This document shows positions 29,382 through 41,308 of a DNA stretch of 64,000 bases, piece by piece. How positions within the stretch are numbered: position 1 is the stretch's first letter; each line of letters begins with the position of its first letter. The notes beneath the pieces were generated by a model, which had not been told where the DNA came from, searched no databases, and was given only the letters and a program-made list of their open reading frames with translations. Both the position numbers and the translations under genes were made by a program. Source of the DNA: Xestospongia bergquistia (Eukaryota; Porifera; Demospongiae; Haplosclerida; Petrosiidae); NCBI GenBank assembly GCA_963965975.1, contig OZ014423.1:744001-808000 (forward strand). The letters are read 5' to 3'.

Positions 29382-30677
29382 ATGGCCAGACTGCCAAGCT
29401 GCTCAGAGTCACCTGTTACAAGTAATGAACAATCTAGTATATATAGATCTACAATATCATTACAAGTACAACGATGTCCTGTACATCAGCGGTTAGTGAT
29501 ACCACCAGGTGTTGAGATATCCAGAAGTCCTACATATCTTCCTCATACTTTTAGTGAGCCATTTTATCGAGAGACTATACCAAGACCACCTCATGGTTTG
29601 CTACCACCTCCCTATCATGAGATTGCGGGACATCACAGATCAAATATTCAATCACGTTTACATCATCCTATGCATCTTTCATCAGCTCCTTCATACCTAT
29701 CCCTGCGTTATCGGTCTGCTGATTTAATTAGACCACATTTGCAGACCACATTACATCATCAAACTCCTATGAGTATGGCAGCACATATAGCATCACAACA
29801 ACCTCCACCAAGTCCTCCATTTTACCATCACAATTGTCCAATTTTTCCTTTTTCTTCTCCTGGATCATTACCAAGACCAATTTTGCAACCACCGCAACTC
29901 CAAAAAGACTACACTTTGCATTGCAATCTTCCAGCACCTCCACGCAGTCTCATTTTTGAAAGCTGCAAACACTTACCAAAATGGTGGACAGATCCAGAAG
30001 AAAGTTTAGATATTACACAAAGTCTTGTAAAAGATGAGACCAGTCAATCAAAAATGCAACCACCTGAACTCATTGAAATATTTCAACATGAAGGCCCTTC
30101 ATTTCCTGAACATTATGATTTCTTTAGTCTCCTTGAGGAGGAACCTGAATTTTTTGACTTGCCATTATCGAGTGAGAAGCCACCTTACTCATACAGTGCC
30201 TTGGCAGCAATAGCCATTATGTCTACTCCTCATAAAATGGCTACTCTCTCGGAGATTTACTCCTTTATCTCAACAACATTCCCCTTCTATGAAAAATCGA
30301 AACGAGCATGGAAGAACGCCATCCGCAACACTTTGTGTACCAGTGAGTGCTTCAAAGAAGCGCCATTTGCTCCTCCTGAAGATAAAACTGGCAAAGGTGT
30401 ATACTGGATTTTAGACCCTTTCTCAAAAACCAGTTTTTTAAAGGGGAGTTTTCAAACTCAAAAGCAACAAAGACCTAAATGTGTACGAAAGAAGAAAGAA
30501 TACTCTACTACTACAGCTCTAAGTATTGATAGTATGTTGCTAATGTATGCAACTGATACTATTCCTAATCCTAATACTAGTATTGTAGAGCTCATTCCGA
30601 CTATTCCAAGAACACAAGAAAAGGTTGTTCACTTCATTAGACAACCTTCTCAATTTACACTTGAGCGTCTCCAATAA
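29382..30677 (+). CDS. Divergent forkhead-box transcription factor
   Basis: A 431-residue single-exon protein starting at ATG 29,382. The first 260 residues are rich in Pro, His and Ser with no recognised domain. A forkhead domain follows at about residues 268-360: EKPPYSYSALAAIAIMS, then LSEIYSFISTTFPFYEKS, then the recognition helix, then GKGVYWILDP. It is a DNA-binding regulator expected in the nucleus; a KCVRKKKE basic tail after the domain could aid import. The oddity is helix 3. Most Fox proteins carry WQNSIRHNLSLNKCF, while this one has WKNAIRNTLCTSECF, so the His that contacts DNA bases is replaced by Asn. The class (FoxA to FoxS) cannot be assigned by eye. The lack of introns and the long divergent N-terminus fit a lineage-specific forkhead gene. 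Confidence 0.85.
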   Translation: MARLPSCSESPVTSNEQSSIYRSTISLQVQRCPVHQRLVIPPGVEISRSPTYLPHTFSEPFYRETIPRPPHGLLPPPYHEIAGHHRSNIQSRLHHPMHLSSAPSYLSLRYRSADLIRPHLQTTLHHQTPMSMAAHIASQQPPPSPPFYHHNCPIFPFSSPGSLPRPILQPPQLQKDYTLHCNLPAPPRSLIFESCKHLPKWWTDPEESLDITQSLVKDETSQSKMQPPELIEIFQHEGPSFPEHYDFFSLLEEEPEFFDLPLSSEKPPYSYSALAAIAIMSTPHKMATLSEIYSFISTTFPFYEKSKRAWKNAIRNTLCTSECFKEAPFAPPEDKTGKGVYWILDPFSKTSFLKGSFQTQKQQRPKCVRKKKEYSTTTALSIDSMLLMYATDTIPNPNTSIVELIPTIPRTQEKVVHFIRQPSQFTLERLQ

Positions 30678-30858
30678 ACTCAGTCAATTTTTCTCAACAG
30701 GAAATATTTCAAAATAACACCTTTCCTTCAAATGGTTTTATCATATACAATACCATATATCACTTCATTTATATAATATTTAATTTGTCTCTCTGTCTAT
30801 ATTTATTCTCTTCACTACAAATTAATGGTATTTGAATGTAAATTTGCTATGAATATAA

Positions 30859-33800
30859 TTAATCAGTACCACAGTCTGACAGAGTATTAATGGTATGAGT
30901 TTCAGTCTTTGAAACAACAGTATGGGTCTTAGGATTTTGTTTTGGATTTGAATCTTCCTTTTCCCATCCACCAAATAATTGAGCCATCTTCTCAAAGTCT
31001 TCTTTAGATTTGTTATCACTTTTATTAGGTTCATTTCTTTGGAATCCTTCCATATATTTTGACCTTAGTCATGTAATGGAATCATAATAATATAATAATC
31101 TCTCTCTTACCTACTGTTGACTGGAATACCTAATTTCCAACATATATCACGTACAAATGTCAGTGGTAGAAAGTAACCATTTTGGATCATTAAATCAAGA
31201 ATCTCCTAAAATAGTAAAACAGTAATAAAATGAAGTCTTTCTCTTGTAGTGACTTACAGAGACCTTGGTAGTATCTCCATATCCATAGTGTGCTTTAAGT
31301 AACGAAGTCAAAGATAAAAATCTTTAGAAATAATTAAATTATTACTATTATTTATTAAGTCACATGACTTACGTTGGTTTGTACTTATATTTCATAAACA
31401 TTTTATAATATTCCCTGTGTATAGAGCGGAGGTCATATTTTTGTCATGTGATCTCTCAGGGACTCACCATGCTTCATCTAATTCACCATTTAATGTTAAC
31501 AGTTTAATAGTTGTTGATATAACAAGAGGAGTTGGTCTGTGTTCAAAAATAGTTCCTCACAACAACAGTGTATTTTATCACTCACGGTATTTGTAAATAT
31601 TCCAATTTTCGCCATACATCTCTCACAGCCTTTATATAATCATTGTAATGCTATAGAAACAAACCTAGTCTTGTCATGTCTCAATTCAATATCTTACCAT
31701 TGGGTCAATGGGTCTATTAAAAGCTCCCATTAATCTGTTGAACAGTACAGGATCTTGTGTTAATACTCTCAGTTTTAGGAGACCTAGAGGTTTTCTAATT
31801 AAGAGATGGTACAATAATTTTATAGCTGACTGTTCCATAGTTCTAATGCAATATCAGGTGCATCATTTACTTCACATTGTTTGAATATCAATGCATATAA
31901 CCATTCTTTTGGTATGTATATCTGAGAAATATTGAAATAACCTTCCAATAATTAGGACTTACAGAAGGAACCAATTTATTATACTCTTGCTTCAAGAGGC
32001 TTATATCAGAGCTTGTTGACATTGTTGCTAAATAATGATTACTGATACAATGAGAGAGAATCAATTGTGATGAAATTTTCATTCAAAACTCACAGAAAAA
32101 AACTTAGTGAGTCAACAAGATACCAGTTATCATTCATAGCTAGTGTTTTTAGACGAATGGCCAAGTCATGATCACGTAAGAGTCTTGCCTACAAGACAGA
32201 GTGGAGGAGACAAATTATTAAAAATATCTTCAATTTCTTACACAACTCATTGCTGTAGAGAAAAAATAAACTATAAAAAATGACAATAACAATTAACGTC
32301 AATGATTTAAGGGTTTCCTCACTATCCAAAGGGTCCTTCACTGTTAAAATATCAGGATTCTGTTCAATATAGTCGGTAATTTCATATAGTACGCTACCAT
32401 CAACTTAGAATACGATATTGTTACTATGGTAACTAAACTTGTATCTTACCATGTAACATGAAAGCTTGTAATAGTCTTAGAAATGTAGTCAGTGTTGGTT
32501 CTATGAGAAGAAAGGATCACACACTATAAAAATGACAAGTGTTTACCTAATCCTAAGTGGTTCATCTCTCGTATAGTTTCCAGGGCAAGTTGCTGGGAAC
32601 TAGTACCTGTACTACGTGCTATTTGTAGCAGCAAGTTGATAGTTGCTATGGTAACAATAATGCAGTAACATTGTAATTGGTTATAAAGACTCACTAATAT
32701 CAGGTTGCACAATGGGAGACTTAGTCATTTCAACAACAATGTCCTACAGAGAGAAAATGAAGGACAGTGCAGTCAGCAAGATGAGAAACAAACTTTAGCT
32801 TTCTTCCATAGCTTTGGTTCTTGAAGATCAGTAAGAACTTGTAAGAGACAATTGTATGTTAACAAGTTCACTAATAATGATCCACCATTAAAAGAACTTG
32901 CTACTATTACTTACATTGATGACCTTTCTCTCTTGCCTCAGTAAACATTGTAAAAGCACGATCATACTCTTTGAACTACATGATACAAATGACCAATAAT
33001 ATCAGACCCAACAAATACCTTTACAAGACCCTGTATTAATACTCCATATGTGCCACCATCTTTTTGAGTCATTTCTGCAAAGAACTTTTCAGCATTATTC
33101 TCACGACTAAACAAAACAATAATTAACTAATTAATTAATGAGACAACAACATTACTTACCTCCACACTCGATGAGGCTCAGGAGAAACCTTTCTTATCTT
33201 CAAAGAATTGGCTCTAACTTCTATTTTAGATTCTATAACATACAAATAAATCAAATAGTTAATACTTAATAGTTAATTAACTAGTAGTCATTCATACCAT
33301 CTTGTTTGAGGTTGGTGTCATCTGTTGTACTATCCCTTTCATTATCAGCAGCTGCATCAGCAAGGTCTTCATGTTCAGCCAATATATCATTGTCTTCTAA
33401 GTCAGTCTCTAAACTAGTCTCTTCTCCTATAGATGTAAGAACTGATAACAATATTATCTGCAGCTGCTAACCATTAGCAATTGATTTCTTCATGGATCTT
33501 GTTGGTTTGTTTACCCACGGATTACCTAGTCCATAATAACATAAAAGAGATAACAGTCCATTTTCCACTTCTAATGATATTTTCTCTCCTAATAATCATT
33601 TGTAATTAATCAGCGATAAACTGTTTTCAACCAACCTTTATCTTTTAATGTTTTGTACATTTTCATAGCTCTACCTGTTCTCCTCAACTCAATAAGATCT
33701 ATTTTAAAACTGATACAATCATATCCTATAAATTATATTGTGTATACATTTTAATGTTTCTTCATTACATCCTTTCATATGAATTACTTTTGGTCTCAAG

Positions 33801-34502
33801 TCCTAAACATTACATACAAAACAAGTCAAACCACTTTCCATAGCTAGTCAAACCAGTTTTTATAACAGGACTCACCGGTACTGGTTGATATGCTGGAAAC
33901 AGTTTGGGATAATGATGAATTACATGCATAGCAGCTTTGTAACCAGCTTCTTTAGCCATCAAAAATTCCAACTAATTAAAATAACAAGAGCTTATTGAAT
34001 TTCAAATTATATACCATCTGTCTTCGATTTCTGGGTGCTAGAGGATCAGCTAGACTTCTCTCCATAACAAAGGGATCTTTTAACTAAAATATCAAACAAG
34101 AAAACTAACATAATTCATGATTATTATGTGATACAATTGATAATGTCATGTGGTTGTCATGTGATTGCCTACTGGTGAGACAGTTGATGCTAGAGCCTTC
34201 AATACAGCATGAGGATCCCTAGTATAAAATAATTAATAATTAATTATGGTTGTATGTACCTTGTCTTTGGTACAAGTGGTATCCGTGACTCAGTAGTATC
34301 TATAAATAATTTAATATTTATTTATTTTAACTGATTTAATATATATACCTTCATTTTCTGGGTTTGTGGCATTACTTTGAAGAGCTGTCCAGGTGCTGGA
34401 AATATAACTGATACGAACAATATCTATAAAGCAAAACAACTGACAATGGTACCTTCTAGAAAATGTTGTCAAACGAGACAATACTCTCCAATTGTTGTAC
34501 AT
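30859..34502 (-). CDS. PTCD3: PTCD3-like mitochondrial ribosomal small-subunit protein mS39
   Basis: A many-exon gene on the minus strand. The first exon (from 34,502) encodes MYNNWRVLSRLTTFSR, a plausible mitochondrial presequence. Following short exons read DTTESRIPLVPKT, DPHAVLKALASTVSPV (about 34,180-34,222), LKDPFVMERSLADPLAPR (about 34,020-34,085) and LEFLMAKEAGYKAAMHVIHHYPKLFP (about 33,880-33,970). These match in order the N-terminal region of PTCD3, a pentatricopeptide-repeat protein of the mitochondrial 28S subunit. The last exon ends DFEKMAQLFGGWEKED, then THTINTLSDCGTD. About 18 short exons are separated by introns of 50-150 bp. I did not verify every junction. Helical repeats typical of PPR proteins are expected in the middle but were not counted. 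Confidence 0.8.
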
Positions 34503-34663
34503 GCTGTCTTTGCGATATAATTAAAAATTTAAGTGTCACGCCCACTTTTAAATTGGCATTCACACCCACGTAATTTTTATAAAATAAAAGTTAAAAAATG
34601 AATTTCTTTATGTAAAAAAAGTTAAAACAACATTGCTGATCAGTTTAATGAATTAGACAAATG

Positions 34664-35661
34664 TTAAAGACAAGGATTACGATTATAATAACCGCGATAA
34701 TAATGATTATCACGACAATATAATCCAATAGTGAGTCCAATCACTAGTACTGTTACAATACCAGTATATATTAAATTGAGAATGCTGAGTACAGCAGCCA
34801 CATATCCCTGGAACTTAGTAGCTGAATATTTTCCTTCTTTCTTAGCATTATAGGCCTTTTTCATGGAAAAAAATCAATAAAAAATTTTAATAGATATCAT
34901 AAAGCATTGTAACAGTCTCCCATATCTACACATGCATTTTTGCTGTCCTTCCTGTCAGTTCATTCTTCATCAATAAATTCTCTTGTAGCTATGTTAATAA
35001 CCAATCATAGTGGATGTAAGTGTTATGCTTTAACGAGGACAGGAAATGGATTTGTTAATATATGATCAGAAATTACATTATTACATCTATTGATAGTAAT
35101 ACAAAGAGTATTGTATTAGCAAATAAATGTTGGAATTAGTAAATTCAATGCTGGCTTGATTGGTCACATAGCACTCATAATAGTGCATTGTTTAACTCAA
35201 GTTAAATAACTATGACCAGATGTATTATTAAAATATTATAATTTCACTTACCCATACAGCATAGAGTAAGGCAGGAATACCAAATATCAAAGATGTGAGA
35301 TTTAACATAGCACACCCTAAGGTAACAACTGTAGTAAGGACTAAATTATGATTTGGAAGAAGACGACGATCAATTGGTTGGGGGGCCACCTGAGTCTAGA
35401 TACAAAATAAATTATTAAAATTACATATAATATACATTTATTTACTGGTTGTGGCATAAACACCATTCCTCCTTGTGGTCCAGCTACATACCGTACTGGT
35501 ACAGGTTGTGGTACTGCCATCATCATAGGCTGCTGACCAGCAGGAATCATAGGCTGACTAGCAGGAACTATAGGCTGACCAGGGACCGCCACTGACATTG
35601 GCTGACCGGAAGAAATTGGTTGACCAGAAGTGGAAAATTGGGTTTGACTTGTCCCAGACAT
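34664..35661 (-). CDS. CD225/dispanin-like small membrane protein 1
   Basis: A three-exon gene: 35446-35661, 35252-35395 and 34664-34855, 216+144+192 nt, 183 residues. Exon 1 encodes a Pro/Gln/Met-rich cytosolic N-terminus (SSGQPMSVAV; GQQPMMMAVPQPVPVRY). Exon 2 encodes a conserved TQVAPQPIDRRLLP strip and hydrophobic helix 1 (LVLTTVVTLGCAMLNLTSLIF, which includes a Cys that could be acylated). The intron falls right after it, and exon 3 encodes AYNAKKEGKYSATKFQG and helix 2. The pattern of Pro-rich tail, helix, short basic loop with GxY, then helix resembles the CD225 (dispanin/IFITM) family, but the match is by eye. Exons 2 and 3 are nearly identical to those at 42,523-43,120. It is the leftmost member of the local cluster. 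Confidence 0.75.
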
Positions 35662-36238
35662 AAGTGTCTCTTCTGCAATAAAAAACAAGTTGACGTTGTG
35701 AGAGTTCCCCCGCGGACATTATTCATTGTATGACCTTATTAGGTAACGTACTGCCCTCCCTCAAGTGAATAATAAATCACGTCCCCCTTGTCATGGGAAT
35801 GTTTCGGTAATTACTTCGCTAATTTCTGTGTATAGTTTACTATGGAATGTAGACAAATTTGTCAACGGGAATTGTCACATCAGCAGATGATATTGACAGT
35901 ATTATACTAATATGTATAAAAATCAGAGGTAATTTCACTCAATTTAATGAATATTGTCCTAGAGTTCAGTAGTGAATAATGTCCAGGTTCTGGAGGAAAG
36001 ACGAATTATGATAGGACATTGGTGTGCAAGGGGATGTGCTGCAGTATGGAATTAGTTCTTATAATTTTATGACAAAAGACTTTTTGACTTTTATGATGTA
36101 GATTAAACTACGTAAATTAAATTATAATACATTTTAAGAATTATAGATTTGCTGAAGACAAAGTTAAACAATTCTGGCACTATACCATAACATTAAACAT
36201 CAACATCAATGAGATACATAATCACTTCCACTCTAACT

Positions 36239-36345
36239 ACCTATCCATCTGTTCAGCCAGTAATATAGCTAATGACAGTACATAGTTCATCAAATCCTAA
36301 ATTGAGATTACCTCCAGAGTTTCAACGACGAATTATACTACTATT
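36239..36345 (+). pseudogene. Decayed exon 2 of a CD225-like gene (copy of the 40,551 gene)
   Basis: About 100 bp align with exon 2 of the gene at 40,551-41,308, including an exact match of acctccagagtttcaac (the PPEFQ codons). The frame is then lost and the helix-coding part is gone. It lies between CD225-like genes 1 and 2, where a rightward gene would be expected from the layout of the next block. Confidence 0.7.
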
Positions 36346-36732
36346 ACATTTAGATTTTAAAAAACATTGAAAGTATTTAAAGCATTTTCTCTATGTCTTA
36401 TTGAGGAGGACTGTATGGTGTGGCATTAGTGCCAAAAATAACTTTCATTTAAATATCATGACAGAATGCACCTTCTTCACCTTAATGGTAAGCATCTTTA
36501 CAAAAAGAGGGAAATGAAAAGTTTTTTAGTTAATAGCTTACTCTATCCTTGCACCTTTTTTTACAGTAACCATCCTCATAATGATCATATCCTTTTCATA
36601 ACCACATTCTTTTAATGCAAGTTGCACTGATACTACACCACAGACATCTGAGAGGGGGTCTAATGGTGTCCCCGGAGACAATCAAATTATTCGTGTCCTG
36701 GGGGAACAAACTTGCAGCGACAATCATCGACA

Positions 36733-38192
36733 ATGGCCAACGAAGCTCCTCCATCTTATCACGAAATTCATGGCACACCTGGTACCTCTACAACACAGCG
36801 AAGTACTGGAGTAGTAAGTCAAGGACAATCTGGTCTATCATCGACTTCACAACAAGGATCTAATACTACTCGACAAGGACCTATAGCTAGTACAGTATCG
36901 GTAGCTACTCCACAAGGACCTGGTATGATACCAGTGGCTACTGCACAAGGACCTGGTATGATACCAGTGGCTACTCCACAAGGACCTGGTATTGTACCAG
37001 CGGCTACTCCACAAGGACCTCGTATGATACCAGCGGCTAGTCCACAAGGACCTCATATGATACCAGTGGCTACTGCACAAGGACCTGGTATGATTCCAGT
37101 GGCTACTGCACAAGGACCTGGTATGATACCAGTGGCTACTCCACAAGGACCTGGTATTGTACCAGCAGCTACTCCACAAGGACCTCATATGGTACCAATG
37201 GCTACTCCACAAGGACCTGGTATGATGACAATGCCTGGTCAACCAATGACCTATGTGAGTAGTAACTTATCTCCAGACTTGGATGGCTATTAATAGAAGT
37301 CCATTGGGACAGTCTGAGATTAACAAATATCTTTATACTGATCCCTACCGCTAAACATTAAACCTTAAGTATGTGTCTCGAGGTTCAGACTGTCCCACTG
37401 GACTTCTACAGTGTAGCCTAGTATATTCATTATATTGTACACTCAATTGTTAAAATGAAATTGGTAATTAACTTGGCCATCACTTAATGATGACTTGTGG
37501 TTAGTGACCACTCCCTTACAAACAATTAATTAGTACAGTAGTACTGCCTGTACTAGAAGTATGATAGTCTCATTCCCAGACTCTCTGACATTTGGGCACT
37601 CAAATATTAGGAGTCTGAGAATGAGACTAGATTATTTACAACACTATTGATATGCATTTTAAAATATTAATTATACTATTTTTTTCTGTTTTAGATGCAA
37701 CCATATTATCCCAATATGATGCCATATCCCTACATTCCTGCTCCTACTCTTCCTCCTGAGTTTGTCCCTAATGATTACCTGATAATGACAATAATTTTGA
37801 CAATTGCTTTTGGTTTCTTTCAAATAACTTCACTAATGTTTTTTATTCCAGCTCTGGTAGGATCAATGATGGTAAGTTAGTTTAAATAATAATTTTTTGT
37901 ATACTTGTATAATTAATATCAATATTAATTTAATAAATATACTGCTTATTAATAATTTAGTCTCTTATTTTAATTAACAGATTTGGTTTATTAGCTTTTT
38001 TGTTGTTGTCTTTATTAATATTTTTAATAGGCTATTCAGAAGAAGAACAATGGCATTCAATTTTACGTTGAAGCAAAACGATTTGGATATGCAGCTCTGA
38101 TTTTAGATGTTGTTGGAATTGTGTGGGTCATTTTAACTGCTATTAGTATCATTATTGGTATAATGGTACCAGTTTATACATCTAATTATTAA
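36733..38192 (+). CDS. CD225/dispanin-like membrane protein 2 with an 11-residue repeat tail
   Basis: A three-exon gene: 36733-37254, 37695-37871 and 38031-38192, 861 nt, 286 residues. Exon 1 encodes MANEAPPSYHEIHG (a PPxY-like motif that could bind WW domains), then a Ser/Thr/Gln-rich stretch and ten 11-residue repeats of the type VATPQGPGMIP. Exon 2 encodes LPPEFVPNDYLIMT and helix 1 ending FFIPALVGSMM. Exon 3 encodes AIQKKNNGIQFYVEAKRFGYAALIL and helix 2. The intron position between helix 1 and the loop is the same as in the other cluster members, showing common descent. The repeats are collagen-like in composition but do not have the Gly-X-Y period. Two foldback repeats lie in intron 1. 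Confidence 0.75.
36901..37230 (+). repeat. Coding 33-bp minisatellite, ten units
   Basis: Ten in-frame 33-bp units inside exon 1 encode variants of VATPQGPGMIP. Units 6-8 repeat the order of units 1-3 (GMIP, GMIP, GIVP endings), which suggests that blocks of several units were duplicated together. An antisense open frame over the same region is a by-product of the repeat. Confidence 0.9.
37294..37408. repeat. Foldback repeat, 24-bp arms
   Basis: Arms 37,294-37,317 and 37,385-37,408 are inverted complements with 23 of 24 matches around a 67-bp centre. It begins right after the stop-containing start of intron 1 of CD225-like gene 2. Size and shape are those of a MITE-like element. Confidence 0.8.
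37565..37629. repeat. Foldback repeat, 20-bp arms
   Basis: Arms at 37,565-37,584 and 37,610-37,629 are inverted complements with 18 of 20 matches (core gtctcatt). This is a second foldback in the same 440-bp intron. Confidence 0.75.
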
Positions 38193-38288
38193 CTGTTAAT
38201 ATAGATTTTACATTTAAAAAATGATGATATTTTTTTAATCATTATCAACAACTCATCATAAACATTATCTTGTGTTGTAATGTATTTT

Positions 38289-38426
38289 GAGTCCTGTTAG
38301 AAAATGTTATACTTTAATGTGAATTATATATATATATATTACTAAAATCTAGACCCTATATCTTAAACTTTGGAACCCAAAGTGTATTAATTTCACATTA
38401 AAGTATTGCTTTTTCTAAGAGGACTC
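38289..38426. mobile_element. Putative 138-bp MITE
   Basis: Terminal inverted repeats of about 35 bp at 38,289-38,323 and 38,392-38,426 (outer ends gagtcct and aggactc) match at most positions around an AT-rich centre. No clear target-site duplication was seen, and no coding capacity. It lies about 100 bp past the stop of CD225-like gene 2. Confidence 0.65.
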
Positions 38427-39476
38427 GCTGTTTTTTATATTCATAACTTTCAAAATTAGTTTTGTTGCTGATAAGATCACTCATCTGACTCGTGTTATTT
38501 GTGGTCTTCCAAACTTGGAAATCAATATGTAAACAACTAGTTTACTTAAGGGTTTGTAATACTATAGTCTTTTAATAAATTAAGGACAAGCTGGTTTTGT
38601 ATCATCCCCAGCTGTTAGGATTCAAATTAATACTAATATAATTACAATGACTTAATTTGCAGATCTGGCAGTTATTTAATAATAATCATTGCATGTATCA
38701 TTTGACAAAACACATTCTAAGAATGTCATATTCCATATAAGGATAAGAGGAATGTCACTTCCCCTATAGGGATTGGAGTATATATGATACAGTCCATGAT
38801 TACTCTATTCGCATTCTTAATTTGTTTAACAGGCACCAACACTTGACTTCATGTCTGGCAGAAAGATTCCAGCTGTTTTGTTAATATTACCAAGAGCCAT
38901 ATTTCATAAGACAAGTAATCTGGATAGTGTTGAACTCAGTAATATTATACATATCATATACAGGGGTGGAGACAGCTACTGAAAAGTGGGGGGCAAGTGC
39001 TTAGTGAAGAATCAGATAGATGTAAATGAAAATCTTATTTAAAAAAATTAACTAAAAATTACCAAAGTGAGGAGTGCAATTCGTCATGCATACTTGTGTA
39101 TCACACAGTCAAAAATCAAACAGTAAGGGGACAGAGTTCCCCTTAGTTCTCCACCACTGATATATTATTATTAATAAGATTTTGGAGGACCTGGTAGACT
39201 CTTCCTGCTACAATTGTAACAGTCCATGGAGGGAAATATTTCATTTTTAGGTAATAATGAACCAATAATTTATAATTAATTTATTACGTATATATCTCCC
39301 TAACCATTAGTAGCCTTAATTGTAAGTAATTTCTGTTTAATGTCTGTTATGTTATTAAGAAATAAAAAAAGAACAGAATAAATATAACATTAAACTCATA
39401 AGTAACAACTTGCCAATGAAACATTTTCTTATAAAAAATAAAAAAAACTGATGAAGTTGATGAAGCATATATGTAC
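38427..39476. other. Gap between convergent CD225-like genes 2 and 3
   Basis: AT-rich sequence with no coding exon, RNA gene or remnant that I could match to the cluster. Confidence 0.5.
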
Positions 39477-40447
39477 TTAACAACCGTAACTTTTAGAACG
39501 ACAATGCAATCCAAGACTAAGTCCAATTAGGAACACTGTTATAAAACCAGTGTAAGCAATATTGAGAATACTAAGTACAACAGCCAAATATCCTTGTAAC
39601 TTAGCAGTGGAATATCTTCCTTCTTTCTTAGCATTGTAGGCCTGTGTGATGAAATATGACATGTATGGTAAAAAGGTAACATAAGATGTACTGTAGTATC
39701 TATAATAACTATTAGGAAAAAATGGGCTTTTTATATTTGGACTCTGTTGTAAACGAGACAAGGTTTGCAAAAGCTATAATTAAAGGAGGAATAGCTTCCA
39801 TCCATACTAGTACTCATAGTTAAAATGAAATGACTTTGTGTGCATCAATGTCAGCAGTTAGTTATTATAATAAAATACAACAATAGAAAATATTAATAAT
39901 GAAAATGGACACAGACATCATGTATATCATGTAGTGTATATGGTCCAAACTAATCTTTGAACTGCTATAAGTACACATGATACACAAACAATGATAAACA
40001 AGTAATTAGTTTGAAGTTCACTTAAAGTATGCTATTAAGTAATTTTACTTACCAATACAGAACATAATAATGCAGGAATACCAAATATCAAAGATGAGAT
40101 ATTTAACATAGCACATCCCAGAGTAACAAGTGTAGTTATAACTAAATTATGACTTGGAAGAAGACGACGATCAATTGGTTGGGCCACCTGAGTCTAGATA
40201 CAAAACAAATTATTACACATAATATACATTCATTTACTGGTTGTGGCATGTACACCATTCCTCCTTGTGGTCCAGCTACATACCGTACTGGTACAGGTTG
40301 TGGTGCTGCCATCATCATAGGCTGCTGACCAGCAGGAATCATAGGCCGACCGGAGGCCGCCACTGACATTGGCTGACCTGAAGACATTGATTGACTAAGA
40401 GTACTAACTGGTCCAGTCGAAGATTGGGTTTGACCTATTCCTGACAT
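39477..40447 (-). CDS. CD225/dispanin-like small membrane protein 3
   Basis: A three-exon gene: 40238-40447, 40053-40193 and 39477-39641, 516 nt, 171 residues. It is the same type as genes 1 and 5, with a Pro/Gln/Met-rich N-terminus (SSGQPMSVAA; QQPMMMAAPQPVPVRY), the strip TQVAQPIDRRLLP, helix 1 (VITTLVTLGCAMLNISSLIF), the loop AYNAKKEGRYSTAKLQGY, helix 2 and a short tail HCRSKSYGC. Splice sites fall at the same codons as in genes 1 and 5. Helix 2 and the tail have diverged more than between genes 1 and 5. Its start codon is only 103 bp from that of gene 4. Confidence 0.75.
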
Positions 40448-40550
40448 AATTCAAAAATCTTTGGGTGTGGTCTGACAGAGTAATTTCTTAATTAATTAAA
40501 AGACGCCTATCTCTTCTCTATGTATCAACGTACAGTCCACATAAATAGAC
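40448..40550. promoter_or_regulatory. Divergent promoter of CD225-like genes 3 and 4
   Basis: 103 bp separate the two ATGs, so both genes must be driven from this interval or from within each other's leader. No specific factor site was assigned. Confidence 0.55.
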
Positions 40551-41308
40551 ATGGCAGATAACGAGAAAGAGGCAATACCTCCCGAATATCCCACTTCTTC
40601 AACACAGGTAAACCTAATTAAGTAAAGCGAGTCTTTTAATCTAATACTTTATCATTGACATTAGCCACAACAATTGGCTTCTGCTACACCAACCTATCAT
40701 CCACAAGTTCAACCATCAATGATAGTCTATGAACCTCTAGAGATACCTCCAGAGTTTCAACCACCAGACTACCTACCTCTCGCAATAATCGTTGGTATTA
40801 TCTGTGCCTTCTTTAATATAACATCTTTATTCCTGTCCTTCCCAGCCTTGATCTTTTCAGTCATGGTAAATTAAACGTAGAATATTTGTAATGTGTCTGG
40901 TTTCAACTTACTGTATATGTTTTAATCACAATTATTAACATAATAGTGGTAAACACTATAGGAACATTGTCTTGTAGCTAGACACGTACAAGTTTCAATC
41001 ACATAACATTCCTAACAGAATGATATCAATAATGCTTCATTCTGAATATGTATACACATATACAGATAAATTAAATTAATATAGAATTTCTACTTGTTCA
41101 TAATAGTTATAATAATAATTTTCTCATTCTTTATTAGGCAGTCAATTATAAGAGCAAGAGGCAATATGTCATTGCAAAGAGAATGGGAATGGCTGCACTA
41201 ATTTTCATTCTTTTGACTGTTCTATGGGACGTTGCATGGGCCATTACTATTATGGCTCTCATTACTTGGTTCTGGTGGTTTGTATTTGTACCTAGTCTAG
41301 AATATTAA
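40551..41308 (+). CDS. CD225/dispanin-like small membrane protein 4
   Basis: A three-exon gene: 40551-40607, 40665-40865 and 41138-41308, 429 nt, 142 residues. It has a short acidic start (MADNEKEAIPPEYPTSS, with PPEY), then LEIPPEFQPPDYLPLAIIVG and helix 1 ending SFPALIFSVM. Exon 3 encodes AVNYKSKRQYVIAKRMGMAALIF and a Trp-rich second helix (WDVAWAITIMALITWFWWFVF). It is closest to gene 2 in the PPEF-DYL segment but lacks the repeat tail. Intron positions are shared with the whole cluster. Membrane location is inferred from the two hydrophobic stretches; function is unknown. Confidence 0.75.

Noticed and set aside
36847-37242. 131-codon antisense ORF with Arg/Ser/Trp-rich repeats
   Set aside because: Shadow of the in-frame 33-bp coding repeat of the CD225-like gene on the other strand.
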